Shown piece by piece: positions 1 through 6,296 of a stretch of 8,149 nucleotides of DNA. The stretch comes from Beijerinckiaceae bacterium (lineage in GTDB: Bacteria > Pseudomonadota > Alphaproteobacteria > Rhizobiales > Beijerinckiaceae), in the NCBI GenBank assembly GCA_947380915.1, contig CANCSY010000137.1, positions 1 through 8,149 of the forward strand. The letters are read 5' to 3'. The notes beneath the pieces are model-generated. The model ran no database searches. It saw only the letters and a list, made by a program, of their open reading frames with translations, and was not told the DNA's origin. Made by a program: the position numbers and the translations under genes. Numbering within the stretch: the first letter of the stretch is position 1; the number at the start of each line of letters is the position of its first letter.

Positions 1-115
<115 letters not shown>

Positions 116-120
116 GCATA

Positions 121-264
121 CCCTCCCCCCTGTGGGGAGGCCGGCACGCGAAGCGTGACGGGGTGGGGGTCGCGCGCGGCTGATCGGGAGCGCGGACGCA
201 TAGGCGCTAACGTCAGAGATCTCGCGACCCCCACTCTCTAATCTCTCCCCACGAGGAGGAGAGA
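121..264 (+). repeat. Intergenic palindromic repeat, copy 1
   Basis: A composite of nested inverted repeats fills the convergent gap between the aminotransferase and the decarboxylase-like gene. The left end is a hairpin, CCTCCCC (122-128) with GGGGAGG (134-140). The right end is a decayed hairpin of the same kind (243-263). Inside lies a 12-base perfect inverted repeat, GTGGGGGTCGCG (163-174) with CGCGACCCCCAC (223-234). The middle holds TGATCGGGAGCGCGG (181-195) and AGGCGCTAACG (202-212). All these blocks recur, in the same order on the opposite strand, at 7910-8051. It encodes no convincing protein. The folds could stop transcription from both sides, but there is no clear T-run. Confidence 0.8.
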
Positions 265-311
265 AGCTGCTGGCGTTGCGCGTAACCTCATGAAGATGGT
301 TCGCATCCCCC

Positions 312-1301
312 TCAGTCAAACAACCCCTTCAACGGCACGAACAGCTCCTCCACCGGCATGCGGCGGCTGATCATGTGTTGCTGGTGCAGGAACAGGATGA
401 GCGCCTCCAGGGTCGAGCGGTTGGGCTCGATTCCATAGGGCCAGGGATCGCCGCCCATGAGTTGCTCGATCTCGTCGAATTCGCTGAGGTGCCAGGGGAA
501 CATGGTGGACTGGGTGATCGATACGCGCATGCGGTCCACGGCCCAGTCCTTCGCCGCGTTGAAGGCCTTGTAGAGGCTCGCCGCGATCCAGGGGTTGCGC
601 TCGTAGACATCGCGACGGATCGCCAGCACATGCATGGCCGGATGGATCTTCGAACGCACATACATTTCGCGCTCGAGTTCGCGGAAGTTCGGAAACAGCC
701 TGACGATGTCAGGGTTCTTGCCGAAGCCCGGCGGACGGCGGGCAGGAATCATCGCGTCGATCTCGCCGCGCGCAAGAAGCTCCGCCAGCGAGTACGGACT
801 CTCGTTCTCGGTGATGTCCACGGGCTGGAGCAGGGGGCGCGTGGAAGGCTGGCCATGGGGGCCGGGCTTTTCAATCGCGCCTTGCACCCATTTCACTTTC
901 GAGAAATCCACATCGAAATCATTCTGCAGATGGCCGCGAATATAAACCGCCGCCGTCTGGGTATAGAGGCCCGTGCCGATGCGCTTGCCTTCCAGATCCT
1001 TCGGCTTGCTGATTCCCGCATGGCGGTTGATGAAGATGAAGCCGTGGCGGAAGGCGCGAGAGGGGAACACCGGGATCGCCACGAAGGGCGCCTTGCCCCC
1101 ATCCACCATGCGGATGAATTCGGAGCTGGAGAGTTCCGCGCAGTCGAATTCCTGATTGCCCACCATGCGGTCGAAGATCTCGCGGGAGGCTTCGATGGCG
1201 ATGTAGTTGAGGTTGATTCCCTCAGGGCTTATCTCGCCCGTGCGCAGGGCTTCCGTACGGTCATAGGCTCCGCAGGCGAATGTGAGCGGCAGGCGATTCA
1301 T
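312..1301 (-). CDS. 4,5-dihydroxyphthalate decarboxylase-like / substrate-binding-fold protein
   Basis: A protein of 329 residues resembling the family annotated as 4,5-dihydroxyphthalate decarboxylase (Pht5 type), also often labelled ABC-transporter substrate-binding protein because it shares the type 2 periplasmic-binding fold. Family-like segments are LPLTFACGAYDRTEAL near the N-terminus, FDCAELSSSEFIRM (52-65), PVFPSRAFRHG (77-87), DLEGKRIGTG (102-111) and MFPWHLSEFDE (267-277). Pht5 converts 4,5-dihydroxyphthalate to protocatechuate and CO2. There is no signal peptide, so it should be cytoplasmic, which fits an enzyme better than a transporter subunit. No permease, ATPase or other phthalate gene is adjacent, so the true substrate is open. 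The chosen start has a strong purine-rich ribosome site; a longer frame reaching 1436 has an Arg/Gly/Lys-rich, unconserved-looking extension and is not preferred. Confidence 0.75.
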   Translation of the reverse strand: MNRLPLTFACGAYDRTEALRTGEISPEGINLNYIAIEASREIFDRMVGNQEFDCAELSSSEFIRMVDGGKAPFVAIPVFPSRAFRHGFIFINRHAGISKPKDLEGKRIGTGLYTQTAAVYIRGHLQNDFDVDFSKVKWVQGAIEKPGPHGQPSTRPLLQPVDITENESPYSLAELLARGEIDAMIPARRPPGFGKNPDIVRLFPNFRELEREMYVRSKIHPAMHVLAIRRDVYERNPWIAASLYKAFNAAKDWAVDRMRVSITQSTMFPWHLSEFDEIEQLMGGDPWPYGIEPNRSTLEALILFLHQQHMISRRMPVEELFVPLKGLFD

Positions 1302-1640
1302 GAGCGCTTCCCCTTGCGACTGATTTGGCTTCGTTTCATCTTTTCGGCCATTTCGACCCGCCCCGCAAGCGCCGCCCCTGGGGAAGCTCAGGCGCCGAAT
1401 CCCCGGAAGGGCGGTCAAGCATTCGGTTATGAACATAAAGAATCCACAGGCTTTGAAACAGACTGTGAAGTGTTGGCCAAGTACTGTTTCCCGCCGGAGT
1501 CGTTTGCTGCATATATTGGTTCATGGAGTTGATTCGTCGGCGCGTTTGTATCGCCGCCTCCAGAGTGTCAGGTCCGGGTAGCGCCCGCGTCATTGTGTGT
1601 CCCGTCGCGTTCCGCCCCCGCATCCAAGGCAATAGCAAAC
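1302..1640. other. Divergent intergenic region, no gene seen
   Basis: This gap of about 340 bases separates the minus-strand decarboxylase-like gene from the plus-strand YbjN gene, so it should carry both promoters. Roughly 1430-1520 is AT-richer than its surroundings. It contains the palindrome TTGGCCAA (1473-1480) inside a looser inverted repeat, GAAACAG (1455-1461) with CTGTTTC (1484-1490). A TATATT (1512-1517) preceded by TGC could be a -10 element for the plus-strand gene, but no good -35 partner is present. Open frames on either strand here lack family likeness and ribosome sites. I would not assign a promoter firmly. Confidence 0.5.
1308..1315 (-). promoter_or_regulatory. Ribosome binding site of the decarboxylase-like gene
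   Basis: On the minus strand AAGGGGAA lies 6 bases before the ATG at 1301. It selects this start over the in-frame ATG at 1436, which would add 45 residues. Confidence 0.6.
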
Positions 1641-2141
1641 ATGTCGATAACCGAGACCGAGTCCCGCCGCACCGCTCACCCGGTCGACGTCGTGGAACAC
1701 ATGGCCTCTCTCAATCACTGGTCGTTCGACCGCGAGGACGATGATGAGATTTCCATCTCCGTCTCCGGCGGCTGGACCGATTATCACGTCGCCTTCACCT
1801 GGTTGCCTGATCTCGAAGCCATGCATGTGGGCTGCGCTTTCGACATCAAGTTCAACGATCGCCGCCGCACCGAAATCCTGAATCTGATCGCCATCATGAA
1901 CGAGCAGCTTTGGGTTGGCCATTTCGGCCTGTGGGAGCGCGAGAGCGTGGTGATCTTCCGTCACTCCCTGCTGCTGGCTGGCGGCGCCGAGCCGAGCCGC
2001 ACCCAGTGCGAGGCGATTCTGCAGGCTGCCATCGCCGCCTGCGAGCGCTATTATCAGGCCTTCCAGTTCGTGATCTGGGCCGGGCGCACGGCGCGCGAGG
2101 CCCTCGACGCGGCGCTCTTCGAGACGGCAGGCGAGGCTTGA
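1641..2141 (+). CDS. YbjN domain-containing protein
   Basis: A protein of 166 residues matching the alphaproteobacterial YbjN-domain family, whose fold resembles type III secretion chaperones. Typical features are an N-terminal HPVDVVEH helix (13-20), HWSFDREDDDEI (26-37), a GGWTDYHVAFTW strand pair (43-54), CAFDIKFNDRRR (65-76), the MNEQLWVGHFGLW block (86-98), FRHSLLL (106-112) and CERYYQAFQFVIW (134-146). There is no signal peptide or membrane segment. The molecular role of the family is not settled; YbjN in E. coli is linked to stress and motility phenotypes. The start is the ATG just after AAGGCAATAGCAAAC, a weak ribosome site; an alternative codon 16 residues earlier adds an unconserved leader. 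It ends 2 bases before proC, so the two are almost certainly one transcript, an arrangement I recall from other Rhizobiales. Confidence 0.85.
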   Translation: MSITETESRRTAHPVDVVEHMASLNHWSFDREDDDEISISVSGGWTDYHVAFTWLPDLEAMHVGCAFDIKFNDRRRTEILNLIAIMNEQLWVGHFGLWERESVVIFRHSLLLAGGAEPSRTQCEAILQAAIAACERYYQAFQFVIWAGRTAREALDAALFETAGEA

Positions 2142-2143
2142 CC

Positions 2144-2968
2144 ATGACACCCACGGATCTTCCCGCCTCGCTCGTGCTGGTTGGCGCGGGCAAGATGGGC
2201 GGCGCCATGCTGCAGGGATGGCTCACCCTCGGGCTGCCTCCCGCCGCAGTCTCGGTGCTGGATCCGTTCGCCGCCCCGGAGCTGGTCGCGCTGTGCGCAG
2301 GCAAGGGCGTGGCCCTCAACCCGCCCATGGCCAGCCTGAGCGCGCCAGAGGTTCTGGTGCTTGCGGTCAAGCCGCAAATGCTGGACCAGGCGGCGCCGGA
2401 CATCGCGCCCCTCGTGGGGCCGGGCACGCTGGTGGTCTCCATCATGGCGGGCAAGACCATGGGCAATATCGCCGCCCGCCTCCCCGCCAGCGCCATCGTG
2501 CGCGCCATGCCCAATACGCCCGCCGCTGTCGGCCGGGGCGTCACGGGCGTCGCGGCCAGCACCGGCGTCACGGCGGCCCAGCGCGCCATGGCCGACGCTC
2601 TCTTGCGCGCCATCGGCGCGGTGGAATGGGTGGCCGACGAAAATCTGATCGACGCGGTCACCGCCGTCTCCGGCTCCGGCCCCGCCTATGTCTTCCATCT
2701 GGTGGAGGCGCTGGCCGCTGCGGGCGAGACGGCGGGCCTTCCCGCCGACATCGCCCTGCGTCTGGCGCGGGCCACCGTCGAGGGCTCGGGCGAACTCATG
2801 TTCAGGGAGCCCGGCGTCAGCGCTGCGCAACTGCGCATGAACGTCACCTCCCCGGGCGGCACCACCGCCGCTGCGCTGGACGTGCTCATGGCGCCCGATG
2901 GCCTTGGCGCCCTCATGGAGCGGGCCGTGGCTGCGGCAAAGCGGCGCGCAGGCGAGCTTTCGGGCTGA
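2144..2968 (+). CDS. proC: Pyrroline-5-carboxylate reductase
   Basis: A protein of 274 residues, the normal size for ProC, the cytoplasmic enzyme that reduces 1-pyrroline-5-carboxylate to L-proline with NAD(P)H. The N-terminal Rossmann fold shows VLVGAGKMGGAML (11-23), LAVKPQ (73-78), VVSIMAG (97-103) and VRAMPNTPAAVGRG (119-132). The C-terminal dimerisation and active-site domain has the family signature AVSGSGPAYVFHLVEAL (174-190) and the VTSPGGTTAAAL block (234-245), with the conserved SPGGTT loop. No key motif is missing. The start lies 2 bases after the YbjN stop, with a GGCGAGG ribosome site inside the preceding coding end, so translation is probably coupled. It is followed by an 82-base gap holding a candidate promoter for the TetR gene. 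Confidence 0.97.
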   Translation: MTPTDLPASLVLVGAGKMGGAMLQGWLTLGLPPAAVSVLDPFAAPELVALCAGKGVALNPPMASLSAPEVLVLAVKPQMLDQAAPDIAPLVGPGTLVVSIMAGKTMGNIAARLPASAIVRAMPNTPAAVGRGVTGVAASTGVTAAQRAMADALLRAIGAVEWVADENLIDAVTAVSGSGPAYVFHLVEALAAAGETAGLPADIALRLARATVEGSGELMFREPGVSAAQLRMNVTSPGGTTAAALDVLMAPDGLGALMERAVAAAKRRAGELSG

Positions 2969-2994
2969 GCGTTCGGGTCTTTTCCGATTGCGGG

Positions 2995-3024
2995 CTTGGC
3001 CGGGGGCCGGGCGCCCCCTAAATA
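2995..3024 (+). promoter_or_regulatory. Candidate promoter with internal inverted repeat for the TetR gene
   Basis: TTGGCC (2996-3001) and TAAATA (3019-3024) are 17 bases apart, a sigma70-like layout with a fair -35 and a modest -10. The spacer contains the inverted repeat GGGGGC (3002-3007) with GCCCCC (3013-3018), 5 bases between the arms. An inverted repeat between -35 and -10 is where a TetR repressor often binds its own promoter. It has no following T-run, so it is a poor terminator for proC. The assignment is inference from spacing and position only. Confidence 0.35.
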
Positions 3025-3050
3025 GGAGGGGCCCACACCGGAGCAGATCC

Positions 3051-3770
3051 ATGTCCGCAGACTCGCAAACCGCCGCCCCTACCGGCGACATCAAGGGCAA
3101 GATCATCGACGCGCTCATGGCGCTGGCCGCCGAGCGCGCCTTCGAGGACATCACCCTCACCGACATCGCCCGCGAGGCCGGGATCACTCTTGGCCAGTTT
3201 CGCGAGGCTTTCCCCTCCAAGGGTGCGATCCTCGGCGCCTTCACCCGTCGCATCGACAAGATCGTGCTCGATGAGAGTTCCGACGACCTGCTGGGCGAGC
3301 CCGCCAAGGAGCGGCTCTTCGATGTGCTGATGCGCAGGCTCGACGCCATGGCGCCCTACAAGGCTGGCCTACAGGGGATCATGGACTGGGCGCGGCGCGA
3401 TCCGCTTTCGGCGGCGGCGCTGAATCGCGAAGTTCTCAACTCCATGCGCTTCATGCTGGAATCGGCGGAGATCGAGGCCGAGGGCGCGGTCGGCGCCATC
3501 AAGCTGCAGGGTCTGGCCCTGGCCTGGGCGCGGGTCCTCGAGGTCTGGTTCAAGGATGAGGATCCGGGCCTCGCCCCCACCATGGCGGCGCTGGACAAGG
3601 AACTGACCCGGGGCGGGCGCATCGTCGCCCGGGTGGAGGATCTCGACCGTCTGGCCTCGCCCCTGCGTTCCATGGTGCGCGCCATGTTCGACGCCAGGCG
3701 CAGCTTCGAGGGCCGCGTGCGCGAACGCGCCCGCAAGGCGCAAGACAGCGACGATATCGAGGCCGCCTGA
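3051..3770 (+). CDS. TetR/AcrR-family transcriptional regulator
   Basis: A protein of 239 residues. The N-terminal TetR DNA-binding domain covers about 14-65: helix KGKIIDALMALAAERAFEDI, then the helix-turn-helix TLTDIAREAGITLGQFREAF (35-54), then SKGAILGAFTRRID (56-69). The recognition helix carries ITLGQF in place of the common VSKGTLY, a variant seen in a Rhizobiales branch of the family. The C-terminal ligand and dimer domain is helical (LFDVLMRRLDAM, GLALAWARVLEVW), and the last 30 residues are rich in Arg, Asp and Glu. The ATG at 3051 has CCGGAG 7 bases upstream; an AGGAGG at 3024-3029 is too far to be its main ribosome site. It follows proC by 82 bases in the same direction, so it may be cotranscribed or use its own promoter. 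The ligand and targets are unknown. Confidence 0.85.
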   Translation: MSADSQTAAPTGDIKGKIIDALMALAAERAFEDITLTDIAREAGITLGQFREAFPSKGAILGAFTRRIDKIVLDESSDDLLGEPAKERLFDVLMRRLDAMAPYKAGLQGIMDWARRDPLSAAALNREVLNSMRFMLESAEIEAEGAVGAIKLQGLALAWARVLEVWFKDEDPGLAPTMAALDKELTRGGRIVARVEDLDRLASPLRSMVRAMFDARRSFEGRVRERARKAQDSDDIEAA

Positions 3771-3780
3771 CCGGCGCTGC

Positions 3781-3805
3781 GGAACGGGGCGCCGCCCTTC
3801 GCGTT
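3781..3805 (+). promoter_or_regulatory. Candidate EcfG (general stress response) promoter
   Basis: GGAAC (3781-3785) is followed after exactly 16 bases by CGTT (3802-3805). This matches the known promoter of alphaproteobacterial EcfG-type sigma factors (GGAAC, 16-17 bases, CGTT), which are released by PhyR-NepR signalling under general stress. It lies 35 bases before the ATG of a CsbD-like stress gene, a class of gene commonly found in EcfG regulons. Expected transcription start is around 3812-3814. I found no other such pair placed before a gene start in the window. Confidence 0.75.
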
Positions 3806-3806
3806 G

Positions 3807-3829
3807 CCTGAGGACCATCAGTCTTCAGG
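3807..3829 (+). promoter_or_regulatory. Hairpin overlapping the ribosome binding site of the CsbD-like gene
   Basis: CCTGAGGAC (3807-3815) can pair with GTCTTCAGG (3821-3829) as a 9-base-pair RNA stem, counting one G-U pair, around a 5-base CATCA loop. The 3' arm includes the first AGG of the ribosome site AGGAGG (3827-3832), which is 8 bases before the ATG. The stem would mask part of that site in an RNA carrying both arms. RNA started at the EcfG promoter would begin inside or after the 5' arm and should leave the site mostly free. Confidence 0.45.
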
Positions 3830-3840
3830 AGGAACGCAGC

Positions 3841-4170
3841 ATGGATACGGATCGCATCAAGGGCGCGGCCCGCGAACTCTACGGTCGCGGCGAGGAAGCT
3901 GTCGGCGCCCTCATGGGCGACAAGGAGACGCGCGCCCGGGGCGTCATGGATCAGGTGGCGGGCAAAGCCCAATCCACCATCGGCCGGGCCGGAGAAGCCG
4001 TGCGCGAGACCGTCGGCGAGGCTGCGGAGTCCGGGCGCGAGCTGTTGCATCGCCATGAGGGCCATATGCGCGGCGCAGGCGCCATGCGAACCCCGCCCCT
4101 TGGCGCCCTGCTCATAGCCGCTTCCGCAGGCTTCGCCCTCGCCTGGATGCTGCACGCCCGCGAGCGCTGA
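3841..4170 (+). CDS. CsbD-like stress protein with C-terminal membrane helix
   Basis: A small protein of 109 residues. The first 58 or so resemble CsbD-family stress proteins: MDTDRIKGAARELYGRGEEA, then a repeat-like second unit ARGVMDQVAGKAQSTIGRAGEAV (32-54), both Gly-spaced, charged amphipathic helices. Residues 85-105 (PPLGALLIAASAGFALAWML) form one hydrophobic helix ending in HARER, which would anchor the protein in the inner membrane with the N-terminal part probably cytoplasmic. Many alphaproteobacteria have such CsbD-plus-helix proteins; the biochemical role is unknown. A perfect AGGAGG lies 8 bases before the ATG. The EcfG promoter and SD hairpin suggest induction in general stress or stationary phase. 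Its TGA directly abuts the TGA of the convergent kinase gene. Confidence 0.8.
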   Translation: MDTDRIKGAARELYGRGEEAVGALMGDKETRARGVMDQVAGKAQSTIGRAGEAVRETVGEAAESGRELLHRHEGHMRGAGAMRTPPLGALLIAASAGFALAWMLHARER

Positions 4171-5553
4171 TCACACCGGCAGCCGCACCGTGGCGCGCAG
4201 CCCGCCCATGGGGCTTTCGGACAGCATGATGTCGCCGCCATGGGAGCGGGCGATGTCGCGGGCGATGGCCAGGCCCAGCCCCGTGCCGCCCTCGTCCTGA
4301 TTGCGCGCCTCGTCGAGGCGGAAGAAGGGCCGGAACACGTCCTCGCGCTGGTCGGGGCGAATGCCCGGCCCGTCGTCGTCCACATTGAAGGTGAGGAACC
4401 TCTTGTCGCAGGCGGCCTCGATGGCGATGCGGTCGCCATGGCGCTGGGCGTTGCTCACCAGATTGAACAGGCATCGCTTGAGGGCGTCGGCGCGCACTGT
4501 CACGGTCGGCTCGCCGGAGATGCGGATCGCGGTGGTGTGGCCGTGCCGTTCGGCGTCGGCCTTCAGGTCTTCCAGCAGGGCGCCGATGTCGGTGGGCGTC
4601 GCCTGCTCGCCCGCATCGCCTCGCGCGAAGGCCAGATAGGCCTCCAGCATGCGCTGCATCTCCTCCACATCCTTGATCAGCGCCTCGGTCTCCGGTCCCT
4701 CCTCCAGAAGGGCGAGGGAGAGCTTGAAGCGCGTCAGGATGGTGCGCAGGTCATGGCTCACCCCGTTGAGCATGGCCGTGCGCTGCTCCATGGCGCGCTC
4801 GATGCGGCGCTTCATTTCGAAGAAGGCGTAAGTGGCCTGCCGCACCTCGCGGGCGCCCTGGGGGCGGAACTCCAGTTCGCGCCCCTTGCCGAAATCCTCC
4901 GCCGCCGTCGCCAGGCGCAGGATCGGGCGAATCTGGTTGCGCAGGAAGGCGACCGCCACGCCCAGCAGCACCAGCGAGGTTCCGATCATCCATATCAGGA
5001 AAATATGGGAGTTCGAGGCATAGGCGGAGTTGCGATGGGTGAGCACGCGCAGCACGCTGTCATCAAGCAGGATCTGGATCTCGACGATGCTGGAGCGCCC
5101 CACCGTGTCGATCCAGAAAGGCCGCTTGATTTGCAGCGCAAGCTCGCGCGACAGGGCGCTGTCCAGCAGGGAGAAAAAGGGCTTGGGCAGCGGCGGCGGC
5201 AGTTCCTGCTTGGGCAGGAGGTCCACATCCAGTTGCAGCCTCTGGCTGGCGATCTTGCGCAGATCGTTGATGTCCCCTTGCGGGGGGAGAATCCTGTAAA
5301 GATCGATCACCGCGCCGATGTCGCGCACCACGCCCGCCGAGAGGCGGAAGGTCACGGTCTGCCAGTGCCGCTCCATGAAGAAATAGGCCACGACCGATTG
5401 CAGGATCACCATGGGCAGGATGACGATCAGCAGGGAGCGGGCATAGAGGCCCTTGGGCATCAGCCCCGCCACCCAGCGGGCGAAATCTCGCCACTGCGCC
5501 CGCCAGCGGGGCAGGGCGAGGGCGAGGCCTGCGGGAGGCGCCTGTTCGCTCAT
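4171..5553 (-). CDS. Sensor histidine kinase, EnvZ-like
   Basis: A protein of 460 residues, a membrane-bound two-component kinase. Order: cytoplasmic N-terminus, membrane helix about 40-60 (SLLIVILPMVILQSVVAYFF), periplasmic sensor about 61-183, second helix about 184-204, HAMP linker about 205-258, HisKA with NGVSHDLRT (263-271) and phosphoacceptor His267, then the ATPase domain: N box NLVSNAQRHG (364-373), G1 DDDGPGI (392-398), F box FRPFFRLDE (407-415), G2 GGTGLGLAI (422-430). All catalytic boxes are intact. Residue 272, five after the His, is Ile where EnvZ has Pro248. Its ATG overlaps the stop of the response regulator by ATGA, making that regulator its obvious partner. The stimulus is unknown; the periplasmic part contains a Pro-rich stretch (119-125). 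Confidence 0.92.
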   Translation of the reverse strand: MSEQAPPAGLALALPRWRAQWRDFARWVAGLMPKGLYARSLLIVILPMVILQSVVAYFFMERHWQTVTFRLSAGVVRDIGAVIDLYRILPPQGDINDLRKIASQRLQLDVDLLPKQELPPPLPKPFFSLLDSALSRELALQIKRPFWIDTVGRSSIVEIQILLDDSVLRVLTHRNSAYASNSHIFLIWMIGTSLVLLGVAVAFLRNQIRPILRLATAAEDFGKGRELEFRPQGAREVRQATYAFFEMKRRIERAMEQRTAMLNGVSHDLRTILTRFKLSLALLEEGPETEALIKDVEEMQRMLEAYLAFARGDAGEQATPTDIGALLEDLKADAERHGHTTAIRISGEPTVTVRADALKRCLFNLVSNAQRHGDRIAIEAACDKRFLTFNVDDDGPGIRPDQREDVFRPFFRLDEARNQDEGGTGLGLAIARDIARSHGGDIMLSESPMGGLRATVRLPV

Positions 5554-6296
5554 CTGTCCACCACCAGCCGGTAGCCAGCCCCGCGCGCGGTCTGGATGTA
5601 GAAGGGATCGGCCGGGTCGCGCTCGATCTTGCGCCGCAACCGGTTCATCTGCACATCGATGGTGCGTTCATTCCCCGGCGCGACGTCCCCCGCCAGCGCC
5701 TCGCGCGAGACCGGCTCGCCCGGGGTCTGTGCCAGCAGCTTGAGCATGAAGCGTTCGCGATCCGTCAGTTTCAGAATCTCGTCGCCCTGGCGCAGCTCCG
5801 CCCGTTCCACGTCGAAGACGAAATCGCCGAAGCGCACCACCTGCACGAAAGTGGTCTCGGACTGCTGTGGCTGCGCTTGCGTGCGCCGCAGGATGGAGGC
5901 GATGCGCAGGGACAGCTCCTTCGGCTCGAAGGGCTTGGAGAGATAGTCGTCGGCCCCCGCCTCGAAGCCCCGCACCCGGTCTTCCGCCTCCGAGCGGGCG
6001 GTGAGCATGAGGATCGGCACCTGCGAATCCCGGCGCAGCGAGATCGCCAGATCAAAGCCGTTCTCGCCGGGCATCATCACATCGAGGATCAGCAGATCGA
6101 AGGCGAAGCCGGCGATATGCTTGCGCGCCTCCGCCGCATCCTGCGCGGTGGTGACGCGATAGCCCTGCCCGCCCAGATAGCGCGACATGAGCGCGCGGAT
6201 GCGCCGGTCGTCATCCACCAGCAACAGATGCGCCGCATCGTCGGCGGGGACGGGGCGCGCGGCCGGTTTCACGAGAGGGCCTGTCTGATCCGTCAT
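5550..6296 (-). CDS. petR: OmpR-family response regulator (PetR-like)
   Basis: A protein of 248 residues. The receiver domain spans about 23-140: acidic pair Asp28/Asp29 in LLLVDDD, phosphoacceptor Asp72 in LILDVMMPGENG, Thr99 in MLTAR and Lys121 in LSKPF. The C-terminal OmpR/PhoB winged helix spans about 170-247, with LKLTDRERFMLKLLA, the ERTIDVQMNRLRRKIE recognition region and the final ARGAGYRL hairpin. It is a phosphorylation-controlled DNA-binding protein. The start at 6296 overlaps the MarR gene's TGA (ATGA); a longer frame from 6335 would run into the MarR gene. A MarR-type gene directly before an OmpR-type regulator is the petP-petR arrangement described in Rhodobacter capsulatus, where it affects cytochrome bc1 gene expression. 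The symbol is by similarity of architecture and order, not by a search. Confidence 0.9.
   Translation of the reverse strand: MTDQTGPLVKPAARPVPADDAAHLLLVDDDRRIRALMSRYLGGQGYRVTTAQDAAEARKHIAGFAFDLLILDVMMPGENGFDLAISLRRDSQVPILMLTARSEAEDRVRGFEAGADDYLSKPFEPKELSLRIASILRRTQAQPQQSETTFVQVVRFGDFVFDVERAELRQGDEILKLTDRERFMLKLLAQTPGEPVSREALAGDVAPGNERTIDVQMNRLRRKIERDPADPFYIQTARGAGYRLVVDR

Noticed and set aside
121..264. CRISPR array or tRNA-like structure in the repeat regions
   Set aside because: There is no regular repeat-spacer series and no cloverleaf; the structure is nested inverted repeats.
1302..1436. N-terminal extension of the decarboxylase-like protein by 45 residues
   Set aside because: The extension is Gly/Arg/Lys-rich and ends in a stretch encoding the strong ribosome site of the internal ATG; the family begins near that ATG.
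375..1532. Long plus-strand open frame of 385 codons opposite the decarboxylase-like gene
   Set aside because: It is the mirror of a well-recognised coding frame; high-GC codon bias keeps the antisense frame open. No family motifs and no ribosome site.
1523..1744. Plus-strand frame of 73 codons before and over the start of the ybjN gene
   Set aside because: It overlaps the ybjN coding start in another frame, has no ribosome site and no recognisable motif.
3002..3018. GC hairpin after proC as a rho-independent terminator
   Set aside because: It is followed by TAAATAGG, not a T-run; a promoter-spacer palindrome is a better description.
2054..3349. Minus-strand open frame of 431 codons across ybjN, proC and tetR
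   Set aside because: Antisense to three recognised genes, with low-complexity Arg/Gly/Ala composition.
4240..5574. Plus-strand open frame of 444 codons opposite the kinase
   Set aside because: Antisense shadow of a complete histidine kinase; composition rich in Gly, Ala, His and Arg without domain likeness.
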